A program made the translations under genes and the position numbers. A DNA stretch of 64,000 bases from Gorsachius magnificus. Lineage: Eukaryota > Chordata > Aves > Pelecaniformes > Ardeidae. Where the stretch lies: positions 116,024,837 to 116,088,836 of the forward strand of contig CM067083.1 in the NCBI GenBank assembly GCA_034008185.1. Reading direction: 5' to 3'. The notes below the pieces were generated by a model that was given only the letters and a program-made list of their open reading frames with translations, did no database searches and had not been told where the DNA came from. Numbering within the stretch: position 1 is the stretch's first letter; each line of letters begins with the position of its first letter. This document shows positions 13,596-28,087 of this stretch, piece after piece.

Positions 13596-13775
13596 CAGAA
13601 TAATTTAGATGTGGAGGTCATCTGGTCGCCTCCCCTGCCCAAAACAGGGCTGAATCGAAAGCCAGACCACATTGCTCAGTGTCTGTCCCTATGAAGGTTA
13701 TGAATATATCTGCAAATGGAAATTTAACAACTTTTTCATGGTATTGGTTTCTAATCAACAATTATCATAAATTGG
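13596..13775 (-). mobile_element. Old CR1 LINE, 3' fragment
   Basis: The plus strand shows a decayed version of the inverted CR1 3' end: GGAGGTCATCTGGTC, then a CCCCTGCCCAAAACAGGGC block, then TTGCTCAG and GAATATATCTGCAAATGG in the expected order and spacing. It is heavily diverged and the tail repeat is almost gone. It is much older than the copies at 10.3, 28.1 and 48.5 kb. Confidence 0.7.
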
Positions 13776-15863
13776 CAATGATTTCTGAAGCCCTACCCTG
13801 GTAGATAACACTGTTATTTTTAGCCTCTGGACCTGGAGTTTGACCCCAAACCTGATACAGGGTTTCATTTAATGATTTTTTTTTTTTTCTGAATGATTGA
13901 AATAATTAAAAATGTCTTCACAACTTAAATGCACAAGCAGAGTTCCAATATGGGTATTATTTTAATAGTGGAAAGTGCAGAAAAAGTGTAAAATACAAGG
14001 TCCAGATCGTTGTTTAGGTTAAATTAGCATTTTTTTCCTTTGACCTTGATCAGCAACTTTGCTGCTCATGTCTGCCGTTTTTCACTGAATTATCTTCCTC
14101 TTCTGTACTATCCTGTTCAGCTATGAAAAACCATCAGGAATACCTTCAGTCCACAACTTTAAACACATTTTTCATTTTTTTCTTTTATCTGCCATACATC
14201 TGTTCTTAACAAAATTTCTTGTCAATGCGTTGCAGAAAGCTAGTTCCTGATGGTTTTACTTACTATGATTCCAGAATTTTATCACCTTTTAAAATGCTAA
14301 TAGAAAGTCAATCAGAAGTTATCTGCAAATACCTCCCTTAGTACCTGATTCAGAGCAAGGTGATTAGAAAGAGTGATGGCTATTTAATGAAAATCAGAAA
14401 GTGTAGCTGATGCCATCCAGCTTCCCTTTCCAGATTCTTGAAATGCTTGTTCTGTAAGTAGCACTGTAGGTGTGTGCAAGGATAAGAAGTAAACCCAAAC
14501 ACAGCTGCTGCGTGTTCTCTATACAGAAAATGCAAGATGCCACAAACTCTGTAGCTGGAAAACGTCATCTCATCTGTTCTTCCTCGAGGCCAGACCAGCT
14601 CTAGCTGTGTAATCCCTGCCAGGTGCTTGTTCTTAAAACTTAACAGTGATGAGGATTCATAGCCTCTATCTTATAAAATATTCTATAAAATGCTTATGAA
14701 ATGCTCTGGCAATGTAAAGAGGCCGTAAGACACCCATTATACATATTTCAAGGTCTTTTTACATTGGCATAGTGGATATAAAATATCTATAACATAAATG
14801 AGAATACACGTACTGGATTGATTCTAAAGCCTTTACATACAGAGGATGGGAAAAGGTTCTTCTTTGTCAAAGTGTATAAATCCTCAATCATTCAGTGCCT
14901 TTGCACGAAACTTACTGACCACTCCAATACAATGGTACAAGTCATATTGTACCTCAAGCATTTCCTTCTGTTAAGGGATAGATGAACATCTGTACTTGCA
15001 AAATCCCTTTGCCATAACAAAACAGCACTTTTCCTGAGGAATGCGTGTACAAGGGGCATAAGAAGAAAGGAAAAAGGGCATTTGTAGAACAATTTCCCGA
15101 CTCAACATTTTCTAGTTGTGCATACATTGGTTTTATTCATCTGTACCTCTGCTGAAGCTGAGAACTTCACTGAAACATCTCATTCTCTTCACCACTTTAT
15201 TTATAGAGAAAGACGAGCCTTAAACCATTTGGTCCAGTTTTGCTGAAATTTTTTGTTAAGTGATTTTTCCTTAACTGTTTGTTTTCATTTCTTCACAGAA
15301 GATTTGCAGTATGTGAGATGTTTGGTTGCCAGCACAGAACCTTGATTATCGAAGACAATGCTGCTATAGAGTACAAATGTACATTTGTATGGCATTTGGC
15401 TCAGTTTCTTCCAGAAGAAGATAAGTGAGCAATTCTCCTTGGGCTAGCCATTCAAATGGAATCCCCAAATAAACTCAGTAATGAACAACGCCAGGACTTC
15501 TCAAAGCAGTGAGTGCAGAGAACTGGCTGCAGCTTCTTTTTTTAGCCCTGTTAGACGGTCAAGAGCTTAAAGCAAACACAATTTCAGGAAGGGAAACGGA
15601 CATGGATGGGGCTGGATTCAGGCAATACATGGATGGAAGATGTGTAAGCCTCTATCCTCTCATATTCTTCACAATGGGGGTAACCATGCAAAAGGGACAA
15701 TGAGTATTTGCTAGGTTTTTGTGGCTATGTTTCATTTCAATTTCTTTCTACTCTTTCAGGTTTTGTATGCTTGTTACTCTGACACAAAACTTTCTTGAAG
15801 GGTGAACATCAGAAGACCAAGTTGTATGCCTAAATATAGATATCTAGTGCTGTCCTTAGGTGT
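13776..15863. other. Intergenic, no feature recognised
   Basis: AT-rich DNA up to the target-site duplication of the solo LTR. No coding or RNA features are supported. Confidence 0.55.
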
Positions 15864-15868
15864 CCAGG
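15864..15868. repeat. Target-site duplication CCAGG, left copy
   Basis: The 5-bp sequence CCAGG lies directly before the LTR terminus and is repeated exactly directly after the other terminus at 16455-16459. Confidence 0.88.
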
Positions 15869-16454
15869 TGTGGTGGGTTGCCCCAGGCCAACAGCCAAAT
15901 GCCCACCCACCCACTCCCTCACTCTCCCTCAGCAGGATGGAGAGAAAGTAGAAGGCAAAAAGACACGTAGATCGAGATAATGATGGTTTAGCAGGGAAAG
16001 CAAAGGCTGTGTGCAGAAGCAAAGCAGAAAGAGGAATTTGTTCACTATTTCTCATCATCAGCCAGATGTTCAGCCATTTTCAGGAAAGCAGGGCTTTGTC
16101 ACATGTAATGGTTACTGGGGAAGACAAAGGCCATACCACGAAAGTCCGTCTCCCATTCCTCTTCCTTCCCCTGAGCTTTTATTGCTGAGCATGATGTCAT
16201 ATGGTGTGGAATATCCCTTGGGTCAGTTGGCATCAGCTGTCCCAGCTGTGCCCCCTCCCAGCTTCTTGTGCACCCCCAGCCTCCTCGCTGCTGGGCAGAG
16301 TGGGAAGGATAGAAAGCCTTGCTGTGCAAGCTCTGTTCATGAATAATGAAAACACCAGTGTGTTAACAGCTGTGTTTCAGCCACCAATTCAAAGCACAGC
16401 ACTATACAGGTGGCTATGAAGAAAATTACCTCCATCCCAGCCAGTTCCAGTACA
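15869..16454 (-). mobile_element. Solo LTR of an avian endogenous retrovirus
   Basis: This is a 586-bp element with TG...CA ends. On the minus strand it starts TGTACTGGAACTGGCTGGGA and ends CCCACCACA. It is flanked by the perfect 5-bp duplication CCAGG, which gives the boundaries to the base. In minus orientation it has the order expected of an LTR: a GGCTGGGATGGAGGTAATTT start, a CCATATGACATCATG box (CArG/CRE-like), a TATA-like CAATAAAAG at 16176-16184, then the R and U5 regions. I recognise the sequence as a common bird LTR family, probably class III/ERVL-like given the 5-bp duplication. There is no internal region and no second LTR, so it most likely arose by recombination between the two LTRs of a provirus. 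Short frames inside it are chance. Confidence 0.92.
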
Positions 16455-16459
16455 CCAGG
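16455..16459. repeat. Target-site duplication CCAGG, right copy
   Basis: Exact match to 15864-15868, immediately following the LTR end. Confidence 0.88.
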
Positions 16460-19400
16460 GTACTCATGAGAGGTTGGCATGTAAGATGCAGGACCTGTTG
16501 AAGCCTGTAGCCTCCTGAGGAAGCACATAAATGCCAGGTAGGATGCCCTGAAACACCTAAGGCAAAAATAGATACCTATTTGAGTCATACTTATGTTATG
16601 TCTCACTTTGGGTCTTGCCCTTATCTCATTCCTACTAGATTTTTACCTCCCATGAAACCATATCGTTTCATTGTGGTGATCCCTGATTGATACCACTGTT
16701 GAGTGAAAAAACAGCTTCAGAACACAGCAAGAACTTGTCGGGAAGATGTATGTGAAGGTATGTTCACATGGATATTTAACTATCTAGCCACTGATAATTG
16801 TGTTTTAGCCCAGTTGAGCCCATTTCTAATCCTGCCAGAGATGTTGGTATCACATACTGTAGATCACTTATAGAGGCTGTATGTTTTCCACAGCAAATTC
16901 TACCTAGGTACGAGGTATATAGGCAAAGAAGCATAAAGTGGCAAGCAATTTCCAGACATGGAACAGGACTTGATGTGTCTAGTGCAGAGGGGCAGTTTTG
17001 ACATGACATCTTTATGTCTACTCTGTTAGTACCTCCACAACGTGTGCTAGCAGCCAGATAGGAGTTTAGATGCTGAAGTACTTTTGGTGCTCTTGATTTA
17101 AACTGTAAATCCACATAAACATTATTTCTAGTGGAAAATCTATTTGCTATAAACGAAGGAGGTGAGTGTAACATACATATTCCAGAAGAATTATTACTCT
17201 TGACATCCTTTTACTGGATGGTGGTTAACATTTCTGGCTTAGTATTGCTCCAGAAAGAATTTAAAAGTAAGCCTTACTTAAGGAACATTTAATAATGAGA
17301 GAAAAGGACAAATGGAATTTACCTGTCTAGACAACTGTATCTGCATGGGGTAACCCTGTCCGGCAGTATAAAACTGGACACAGAAGAGGTGGATCTCAAG
17401 ATTTAATCCCACAAGTAAGTTAGCTTTCCTTTTCAAAAAGAGGCATTTGGAAGTGTGGGGCAGCCACCCTTGGCTTGTCCAGGGGTGCCTCTGCTGCTGT
17501 GGAAATACAGCATCTTCACCAACAGGCCTGTCCCTCCCTTCCCTAGATGAGACAGCTCCAGTTGCTTCACCTCAGGGAAATAACTGCCGATGGCCTCAGT
17601 AGTGAAACTCTTCCATTGAGGCAGGCCCTTGTTTTCAAACTGTTTGATAATTTATTAGCAACTAAATGCTGTTGAAAAAAACCATCATTCATAGCTTTAG
17701 CACTGGAGTAAGTGTTAAATGGCCAGCAGCAGGGCTATCTGCAGGAACATGGCTGGTGTTTAACACCTAATTATCACTTTCCAGTGTCCTCTGGCTAGAT
17801 AATTGAGAACTGCGATATGGAAAGATTTCAGAAAGGTTTTGGAAATGTAATTACCTGGCTAACAGAAAATTAAGCTGTAATAAAGCCTCTTTTCTGTCCT
17901 TTCTGTCTGTTCTCTGTTTTCCTATTTTCTGGAAACAGAAATCGGCAGAGGCAGGGTCAGTTGTTGTTACACCAACCAGCGACAATCGTGTCTCAATGCT
18001 CTTTCCATAGAAGAGGCCTTGACATATTTACTGCAAAACATGACCAAAAATGATATCAAATGAGAAGAGGTACTCAGCAACGGCATATGACAAGGGGGTG
18101 ACAAAACAGTATGAAAGAAATGGGAAGACTTCTTCCTTGACATCAGCTCTGCCCTTTCTAGGCTGCGTGGGGGAGCTGGGTGATGACTGTAGAAGTAGTG
18201 GATCTGGGTGAAGGAGTATGAAAAAGGCCTGAAAGAGACACGACCAAGCCCATTGCTGTCACAGGCAATCCCACCAGAGAGCTCTCTTGATAAAATTAGG
18301 AACTTTTGAGTGGAGGTAGAAATTATTTGCATTCTACTCTCCTTGTTTCAACATTGCTCCACTCCAACGATTAAAAAGTTGTTTGTTTGTTTTTAATTTT
18401 CTACCTGAATTTATTTATAGAATGTTTTCTTCTGTCAACGTTTTCTTCAGCTTCAAGCAGATTTATTTTCCTGATGCCTGTGTTGCTCCTGTGGATTTAA
18501 AGAATAATTACATCTTTGCTCCTCTCTTCACAGCTAGATCAACAAGTTCTAGACTGCACAGGTGCCGATTGTGTCTTCTGATAAAAACAGACCTTGTCCT
18601 TGTCACAGCTTAAATTAATTTTTACTGAACATGGAGATTCAGAAAGGTTCTTAAATAACGCAGCCACACATCTCTTCCCAGAAACATTATTGGTGTTCTC
18701 GACAGTTCTGCTGGAGCTATTCAGGCATGCCATTTCAGGAAAAAGTTGCTATGAGAAATTGCTGAGAGAAATAGGAGGAAGAAGCTCCTGGAAAGACAGG
18801 TGTTCCACTGGGATCTGGAGGAAATGAGCTATGAGCTGGAAGGCTGGATGGCTCTTCTCTCTCAGTGAAGATTAATGGGATAACTCAGCTACTGGTTTTG
18901 AAAAGGGGATTATCAACAGTAAAGGACCAGTTCATGCACTTGCTGTTTTAAAGCGAGAGATTTCTGAAGCTAAGGAGGAGTGAAATATGTAATTTAGAAA
19001 GTTATTGTGTTGGTAAGATAGGAGCTCTAAAATGGAGGAGGCAGAGATATTTTGCCACCATGCTGTCTCGGTCACACACCTGTGCTCAGTAATTTCCATA
19101 ATTATTACCACTGATAAACCCTGTGCTAATTAAGGGGACAGCCAGGGCTCTACATCTTGCCAATTTTATGCTAAAATCTCTAGACATTGCTTAATGGAGC
19201 AAGGGCCTCCCCACATGTTTCTGTGATGGCAAAGCCTTGGGATGTCAAAATCAGTCTTAGAAGAAGTGAGAGGACTTATGACAGTCTGATTACAGAAACT
19301 GGTGTAACCACGTCAAGTGGCAAACTTCTTCAGATAGTACACAAAGTTTTCTTTCCACCTCAGAATGACCTGAAACCAGACTTTTCCGAAACCTAGATTT

Positions 19401-22400
19401 TTATGCGTTTTATTGCTGAGGTCACAGTATACAAAAAACTGCTATATAAAACAGAATAACAGTTCAGAAAGAAAGACAATGCTTTAACTAAATCATACAG
19501 TAATACTGACACTTCCGAGTCAGCAAGTCTGAGGCTATAATGCTGAATCCTAATATTTGCATTTCCACTGATGTTTGACACCATTAGAAAAAATGGCAGT
19601 GTCAAAAGGACTACTGTTCCTACAGCTGACAAGGAAACCATTTTGTATAATTGTTTCAGCCTACAGAAGAGGGTAATTCCTTTGGACATTGCTGGGTTTT
19701 ATTTTCATAAAGTGTGAATAAATTATCTCAGTCCCCTGGATCAGAGGATGTTAAGTTCAAATCCTGTCGCTGGAATAATCACTACAAAATAGTTCAGTGT
19801 TGATTCTGCAATTTGTGGGTAGTTTTGGTGGGAAAGGCATTTTTCCAAGTTTGCTCTCTTGATGTGTTGAAATTACAGAAAAACTGAATTGTCAAAAGGG
19901 TGGCCAGGATAGCCAAAATGGCAATTGGCTGAAATATGTACAATAAAAAGTGGACTAAATTCAGTAAAATACTACCCTGCTGCTGGATTTTCACCTCTAC
20001 AAAAAGCCTATGACAACTTAACTAGATCTGGCTATTTTTGATTCTTAAGGTGTCTCCCTTAGAAGCCCTAGGTAAAGACTCTGTATAATTGTTAGAAAAT
20101 CTCACACTGGGTTTCTGCAAAATTTAAACATGTTCTCTTGCAAAGGTCTGCTTCGCTGAAGATTAGGGAAAGTAATGATCAGTCATATCAAAACATCTAA
20201 TCCCTATTACTTTATTCAATGTGGTGTTATTTTAATCAATTCACATTTCTAGAGGGTTTAAATTTCAGATTTATTAAATTTTTATTTTAGTATTATTTTT
20301 GATCAATTATTTGGAAAGTGAACAGCAGGTGCTTATTAGTTTACAAACAACATTATAGAGAAAATAATCAATAAATCTATGCAGAAGCACAGAAATATTA
20401 AACCCCTACACTTCTAATGATTCATTATTATTAATATGTGATGATATTATGAAAATGCCTCTTTTTGTGTTCTTCTAGTCTGTCCATCTTTGTGATCGAA
20501 GAACCAAAAAGTAGTTCTGGGTTTTATGAGGTTTTATAAGGGTTTTCTCAGGTGCTTTATTAGAAGTGTAACATTACTGATCACAGCCAACGTGGGATCA
20601 CCACTGTAAACCAATTATTGGCACTTTACCACTCTGCCATTGCGCACTCAGCAGATGCAGAAAGCACAGCAAATGAAATGCCAGTTCATTTGATACGCAA
20701 ACCAGACTTGTGTTGATTGTTTCCTTTTTTATAGGGCAAAAAGAGGAATACATTAGCAAAAATTCTCCTAAGCAAGGTATAAAAAAAATGATGAAAAAGT
20801 TCCTTTCACCCAGGTCATGGGAATGCAGAAAAAAAGCCTTTGAGTGAATCCTTGATGATGAAATGAAAACTGCTGGGCCACAGTTACCCCTGGTGGTATC
20901 TCCACCAGAATGAATGGCCTTGTGTTTAGATTAATTTTTTCTTAAGTCATTAAAGGGTGGAAACAGGTAAAACAGTGTTCACTAATGTTGATAATATTTT
21001 TGTAGCTCATAAAAATTGCCCTTTTTGCATCTTATTCATTTGGCTCTTTTTATGGTAAGCAATTATTTTCATGGACAGTCCGCTCTCATCAACCTGAAAG
21101 ATCCATGTCAGTTATAACAACAAAGAAGTCATAGAGATTTGAGTGGTGAGTAGCTCACTGTTTTGTTATGGTTGTGGCTAATTACTCTTCAAGCTCTGCT
21201 ACTTCACAGGGATTTCGCTCTTAGGGTCTCTAAACAGAGATCTGTTAGTTTTGGCAGCCTCTGGTCTGCTGTGTAACATTCATCAGTGTCTTTCTCTGGA
21301 GTTTCAAAGGCAACACTTACATGTAATGGTTTTGCTGTGAAACAAAACAGAGAAGGAGTATTGTGGTGTTGAAAACACATTTCACAGAGTTGTTACAGTT
21401 TTTTTGGAAGGATGCCCTTTATTTAATTAATCTTTCTGCATTTTGTTTTTGCATTTTCTCTCACCGTTTTATTATTCTCTGAAGGATTTGGTCCCCAGAG
21501 CTGGCTCCAGGGAAAGGTCTGCTGGATTGTGTTGTGGTGCCTTCCACCTGGTGTATTTCCATGAGTCCTTCATGATTAGCAGTGTGGCGTGCAGGCCTAC
21601 TGCGAACGATCAAATGATCTGTTTTCTCTTCCCTTGAGGTGAACCACATTCACTTGTATAAGAAAGCAAAACCTCCACAGTAGACCTGAAAAGCAGCCTA
21701 CTGCTTTGGAGAGGGCTCTAATAGGCATTGATGTAAAACCCTGACCCCTGTTAATGTGATTCTATTGCCATGAAGCCTCCTTTAGACATTTATTTATTAG
21801 ACATGTATTTATTATATAAGTAGGTGATGCCAGCATGCTCTGCTGGATTAAAGCTTGTTGAGCTAAATAATTATTCTAGAAAGATTTATTTTCCTCTGAA
21901 CATAATTACACACCAGTCCAGTGAAATGAGCACAGTGGAAAATCTCACTCCACTGCTTTGACGGACTAAGCTGGTGCCATCCACACTCTGCAGACAAGGG
22001 CTAAAGAAACCGGGACGTTTTCATAACGTCACTGAATGACATCTTAGGTGTTAAGTAATTTCTGTGGTAGACAGCACCTGGAAGCAAAGAAGGAGTTTGT
22101 CTTTGGCAGAGCTATGGCTGAACTCATTGTCCAGGCTGGGATCTATCCAGACACTTCATGGCTTTGGCTACATCTAAATAAACAGCTTTGAATGCTGACT
22201 TAGAAATATTAATGGGTTTCTTGCATCATTTATGACTATGTGAAGTGGCAATTGTGCTACAACAAATCCACCGCATAAATCAGGTGTGTATTTTGGCATG
22301 GCCAATCCTGCATGGAAGAGAGCTTTTAAGTAAGGAAAAGAGAAGTTGCCTCATAAATGTCAATAAGATACTCACTCCATCAGACTCCAGGAAAAAGAGA

Positions 22401-25400
22401 AAACCCCTTAGCAATACAGCAGTTACCATCCATGAAAGCTGGAGAACTATCAGGAACTGAACGTACATTCAAAATAATCTTTCATCGTCATTACTATGCA
22501 GTCTGAGAGATTAAAAATTAAGTTGGCATCACTTTCTTTTATTATGTATAGGGCTTATATACATCTATATGTGCATACTTGTCACCTGGCAACCTAACTG
22601 CAGTTTATTTAAATTGTTTGATGGATGATATATATTTAATATTTAGTTTAAGCTCTATTTGCAAGCTAGCTACTGGCTGAATATAGCTGTAGTGTAAGAT
22701 TGAAAGGAAGGTCAAAATCATGTGAAGGAGAAAGAATACCTTTATTTTCATGCCTAATGGATGTGTATCCTCACTACCATAAGTGTATTCATGGAGAGGT
22801 GGAATGGTATTAACAACACATAACCAGTGACGCAGTCATGTATTATAACTTCTTAAGCTACCAATTGTAGGCTTGAGCTCTCAGTTGTTTTTCTCTGCCA
22901 GTAAAGCCTGCATGGGCTCAAAGGCTAACAGGTTTTTGAGAACTTACTTATAAGAAAAATTTCTACTTATTTTGATTTAGGTTATTGGTAATTTTGAAAT
23001 GAGGTTGACATTTCAAATGCTTCACTGACTTCTGCAACCTAGATTCCAACCTGCGTATCCAGAGCCATTTAACAACTAGAAGCCTCTAGATCCCAGTCAG
23101 TCAGTGAAAAAAGACTCTTCCAGGGGACACTTCAGAAGCTGTACCATGCTCTAGAACCTTCTTTCCATCCACTGGCCACAGGAGGAACATAAAGATGCAT
23201 AGGCTCCTTTGTCTTGGTTGCTGGAGCTAAATGATGCAAATGAGATGGCTTGAATCTGAGTCTGAGTAATAGGAAACAGGTAGGGAGGCATACTTTGTGA
23301 AAAAATAGACTTTTTTCTGATTTCTTTTTGTCCCCCTCCTCTTCCAAAAAATTTCTCAGCTGCTTCATATGTTTGATAATTTTTTACGGGCTTATAAGAA
23401 ATTCTCTTTGAGACATTTCATTTACAGGCTCTGTTCTTCCAGGATTAGTCTGTGAAATGGACATTCAGGATTTTTGATGCCAGACTCTAGACCAGCTCTT
23501 TGACCAAGTTATATGAGCTTAACCAAACTGGAGCTGCCTTCTTTGAGAACCAGCACTACAAATCCTTGCTATGGACTAAAATACATTTTTTTCTTTCTAA
23601 AAATATGAGCAAACATTCTATCACAATAAATATTTTACATAAATAACCTAACTCTTCCAAATATTTCATTTATCTACAGAATAGCACTGAGAGGCTCCTC
23701 AGTTCTAGCTTCTAATAGGCCATTATCTTTGTTTAACAAAAAAACCCCCAAGAATCCAAACCACAAAATTGTCAAAAAATAACAACTTGTCACACATCCC
23801 AGAGTATCCTTTTCAAGCAAGAAGAGGCGACCCTCTGGATGCTATAACTTCTTAGATCTTAACCATGGCAAGCAGAACTTTAAGTTACACTTCACTATTT
23901 GCTGCCTATTAAGCACAGCCAGCATATATTGCACTGCCAGAAAATGAACTGTAACACTCAGAGTGTGCCCTTCAGAACGCCCTCACCAAGAAATAAGTCC
24001 TTTGGGGAATCACTATTGTCTGTGGAAGCATATAAAATGCAAGCTCTGTGATTTGGTGGCTTCATTTGAAAATGACTGACTTGTGTTTCTTTCTCACTGA
24101 ATGGCAACGTAAACTGCAAACGCAGAGTGTGTCCACTTTGAAGGCCGTCTAGCTCTCTAGTGTCGTGCCAGTTCATGTAAAAGCTGGGCTTATGTTATGA
24201 ATAGGGTACCCCTCTGCAGATCCCAGGGTAGCAGAAGCAGGTTTCTCTAAACCGCTTCAATCAGCAAGGGGTCATTTCCCCCCGTGGGGAGAGCAAGGCA
24301 GGTCTTAAGATGGACGCACTTTTTGACCTCCCTCATTATTTATGAAGTCTTCTGGGAACACACTCTTGGCGTTTGAATTTCAAATGAGGAGTAGGATGAG
24401 CAAATATATTTGCTTAGCATATGGCTACAAGCAGTCATTAGAAAGTAAACCTTTGGGGAGGATGCAAGATGGATGTGGTAAAGGCTGGAAAAAGTTTGGG
24501 TGGGATACACCTTTACTTCTGGCTGTAGTCACTTCTGATCCAGACAATTATATGAATTTGGTGCCCAGTTGTGGCCATGCAATTGCATCCAGTGTCCCAT
24601 GAGCTCAGCAGGATGGTTGGGGTGCAGTGGTCCAAGCTGGAGCAGTATCTAGCCTGAAAGAAAAACACTCCTCGTGGGAGAAACCCTGCTTTATAATCTA
24701 GTGAAACATGGTAAGGAATGGGTTGCTGCAACAAAAGGTAAAGTATGAATATAGTCCCAAATGCTCAGCAAACTGTGATTTCTATTTTAGGCCTTTTGGC
24801 AGCCTTACATTTTTTGCTTTACCTATGTTACCAACATACATTACCAAAACTCGGGCTCCTGGATTTCTGGCACATTAACTGTTTTTTACTGAGGGTTTGC
24901 CCAAGTTGTTCAGGCTGTGTTTACCTTCAGTACAACATCGCCTGTCTCCCAAGCAGACCCAAGGGACTCAGTTGTGTTCACTGTCCATGGGGATTGTTCA
25001 ACGTTGTTGTTGCAATCCATCCCTGGGAACCAGCCTTGAGCCGTCAAGTGCCCTCAAACACCTTTGACTCTTTATATGTGTTCTATTCTTGCTTATCAGG
25101 TGCTAATGGTGGCAGGATTTGGCCAGGCAGAGAGTGCAGACCAGCTTACTCCAAGAGTTTTCTGTAAGTGTGATACTGTTTTCTCTCATGCAGAGATATA
25201 GTCCTTGTCATGGAACCTCTGTTACCTCTGGGTGGTTTCTTTTACAAAACAGGTTTGATATGAACAGGTTATTAAAGTTTATACACTTTGTGTGATATGA
25301 ATGTTGTTTCAAAATGTATTTTAATGGGGGTTTTTTTGCCTTCTTAAGTTTCTAAGCATAAATGTTCTAAGTATATAAACACAGTATAAAAGCCATTTTT

Positions 25401-28087
25401 AATCATACTCATAAGTATGCCAAAGCCTTTCTACTTCTGATCAACATTTATATTTACTTTGTATCTGCTCTTCTCACTTTCACTCATCTTCTCATTAGGT
25501 CATTTAAATTGACATTAACTGCATGCTATAGTCCCCCAAATTGCCATTTTTTCTGCCTTCCTCCAAACTAGCACCTTGAAAGCTGAGAGAAGAGTTTGAT
25601 TTTGAACAGAGCTGTACAGCTAAAAATCTCACCTCGCAGAGATGCAGAATATATCTGGTCCTCCTCTCCTCTATACCATTTGCCCATTTGCACTTGGAAT
25701 AAAGCACCTTGAGAAATCACAGACAGGACAGAGGTGGCAGACACATTGCCATTGTGGCAGGCCTTTTCCCAACCTCACCGTCTCATGTGCTGCAGCTCTT
25801 AGTGGGATTAGCGGTGCCAGGACACAGTGATATTTGGAGTATATGTGGCCCTATAGTCTTTATGGCATCTGCTGGGTGAATGGACAGATGCAGAGACAAA
25901 AACCTCTAGTTAAAATGTCATGCAGTATAAACAGCATTATACACACCTCAAGAGATCTCCTTTTACACTCTGGGGCTGCAGCAATTTTGCTGGTCATAAT
26001 TTACTGTCGATTCAGTCACAGTGGTGTAAAATTTTTTATAGACAAGCACTTCATATTGAAACATGTCTTATGAGCTCTACCCTGTTCTTATTCAGAGGAA
26101 AAATGCATATTTGATAACAACCTTGACTGCAGCCTTTCCCAAGTGATGATCAGATGCCTTTTTTGACTTATCTCCACTTTTGGTGCTGAATGGAAAAAAG
26201 AGAAGTAAGTCATTGCAAACCATTGTCTTTAACCGATTTCTTGTGTCTTTGTCCTTTTTTTCCCCCATGCTAGCCCATATTTGCAGGCAGTCAGACAGGA
26301 TCATCACAATGTTCTCCTTTTGTCCATAAATCTCATGGAACTATGATCTATTTTTTTGCGTTGGTTTCTGTCATATTTAATTAGTTGAGCAAATGTATGC
26401 CAAAACAGTGTTGGAAAAGGGTTCTTTCAAATAATGAAGTGCTTCCCAAAATCACATGAGAATTCAGTAGGAAGCCCATTAATCCAATGAGTTACTGAAT
26501 GAGTTAGCATTCAGTTCTGAAAGGGATGTCTCAGATGTAAGACAAAAGCTTGAGCTGAGTACAACATAGCTCTGTGGCAATTCCTAGTATTTCAGTTTTT
26601 CACAGTGCTGAAATACAAGAAGATGTTAAAATCAGACACATTCTTTGAAACATAGTTGAAAGCTTGCACCAAATTACAAAAGCCTAAATTTTGGTATAAA
26701 GCAATCAACATTTTCTAATGAAAACACCATTTGTTGTAAAGCTCTGATCTTGGAGGATGTATTAACAAACTGTGGGAAATAACAGATGACTGAATTTTGC
26801 ATCCTTGGCCAATTTCTGGTTGCATAATTGCAGGCTGACTCCTCTGTATTTTCAGAGGAGATGGCATCTCGTCCCCCTGCTTCCTGTTTACTTGCACGCA
26901 GTTTCACCATCAACCGCATTTCACTGATACCTGGGTACAATCTCATATCACAGGACCTGTTTAAGGATTAAAGGCAGAAAATGAACAGTACCGCCCTTTT
27001 TCTTGCTCAGAGAAGCCAGAGAAATGTTCTCAGCATTCTCTGCTGCGCAAGGCATGGAGTCGAGCCCTTATAATCTTCCTGAATGTGGCAGAAACTCCTT
27101 TGCTATAGGATTTCCTGCCATGTAATTGAAATGTTTGCCTCAGACGAGGAATTTACTTCCACCAGGCACCAATCTATCCTTACATGCCAGACTGGCAGCT
27201 TCCTTTGTTGTTTTGAAGAGGCTGGAAATTCTTTCAGGAATTCTTTCAGACCTGTGGGACTAAGCCTACTATTTAGTTACTTTCAATTGTATCTTTGTGG
27301 GATACTGAAGGTTGAACAATGCCGTTTCAAGAGCCCAATTCTCATTCTTCTTTTCTTCATTATTTCTTACATGCTGCCAAGTCATAACTGTGACCCTCTT
27401 GCAGTAGGGTGTTCCTTAAACATTTGCACAGTCCCTCTCCCAAAGAGCCTGTAATTTAGCACAAAGACTCAGTCAAGGCAAGATTAAAGGAAAAAAACTC
27501 AGAAGCAAATCACTTGAATGGGGTTGGTACACATTATGTCAGGCAGCACCAACTATTTACTGAGGTGTTTTCAGTTCTGAACTTCTTCCTGACTCCATAT
27601 TAATGGTTAAAATCACCATATTCTCATGCAAATTCAGGTTTTTTTCTTTCCTTCTCCAACACAAAATCCATTGTAAGATATTTGTGGATACCACAGACAT
27701 CACACTGAGTTAAATAATATGGTTAAAACAAGAAAAAACACAGCCTCTTGTAAAGAGGGCTCCATCTGACATCCTGTCAGGAGATTCATTCCCTCCCTTC
27801 AGCACAAATTATCAGAGCAATCGTGACCAACTTCACAGGGATCAAACCACTAAACATTTCTTGCTGGCATATTACAAAAGGTTCATTCTGTCCAAGTCCT
27901 GTGTTCTTCTTTGGCATCTCCAGTGGAACATGGCAGATTCCCAGCTGGCCGAGTTAGATACTTGCCATGATGCAGAAGCAAGTGACAGAAGTGATTTTTC
28001 AGCCTTTCTCAAAAGAGGTGCTATGGGATGGCCAATGGAAAGCAAGCAGAGATTGGTGGGGTATGGAGAAAACAAGCTTTTAAAGTT
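16460..28087. other. Intergenic, no feature recognised
   Basis: About 11.6 kb of AT-rich DNA. I saw no CR1 tails, LTR ends, gene-like frames or RNA genes. The longest frames here (16776-17174 minus, 17967-18332 minus, 24745-25167 plus, 27083-27454 plus) carry no domain or motif I can name and overlap frames on other strands. I treat them as chance or as remains of unidentifiable old repeats. Confidence 0.5.

Noticed and set aside
16776..17174. 132-residue minus-strand frame close to the solo LTR
   Set aside because: It lies outside the LTR boundaries fixed by the CCAGG duplication and has no gag, pol or env motif.
24745..25167. 140-residue plus-strand frame
   Set aside because: It has no recognisable domain, no signal of codon bias, no splice or promoter context, and a cysteine/leucine-rich composition typical of chance frames.
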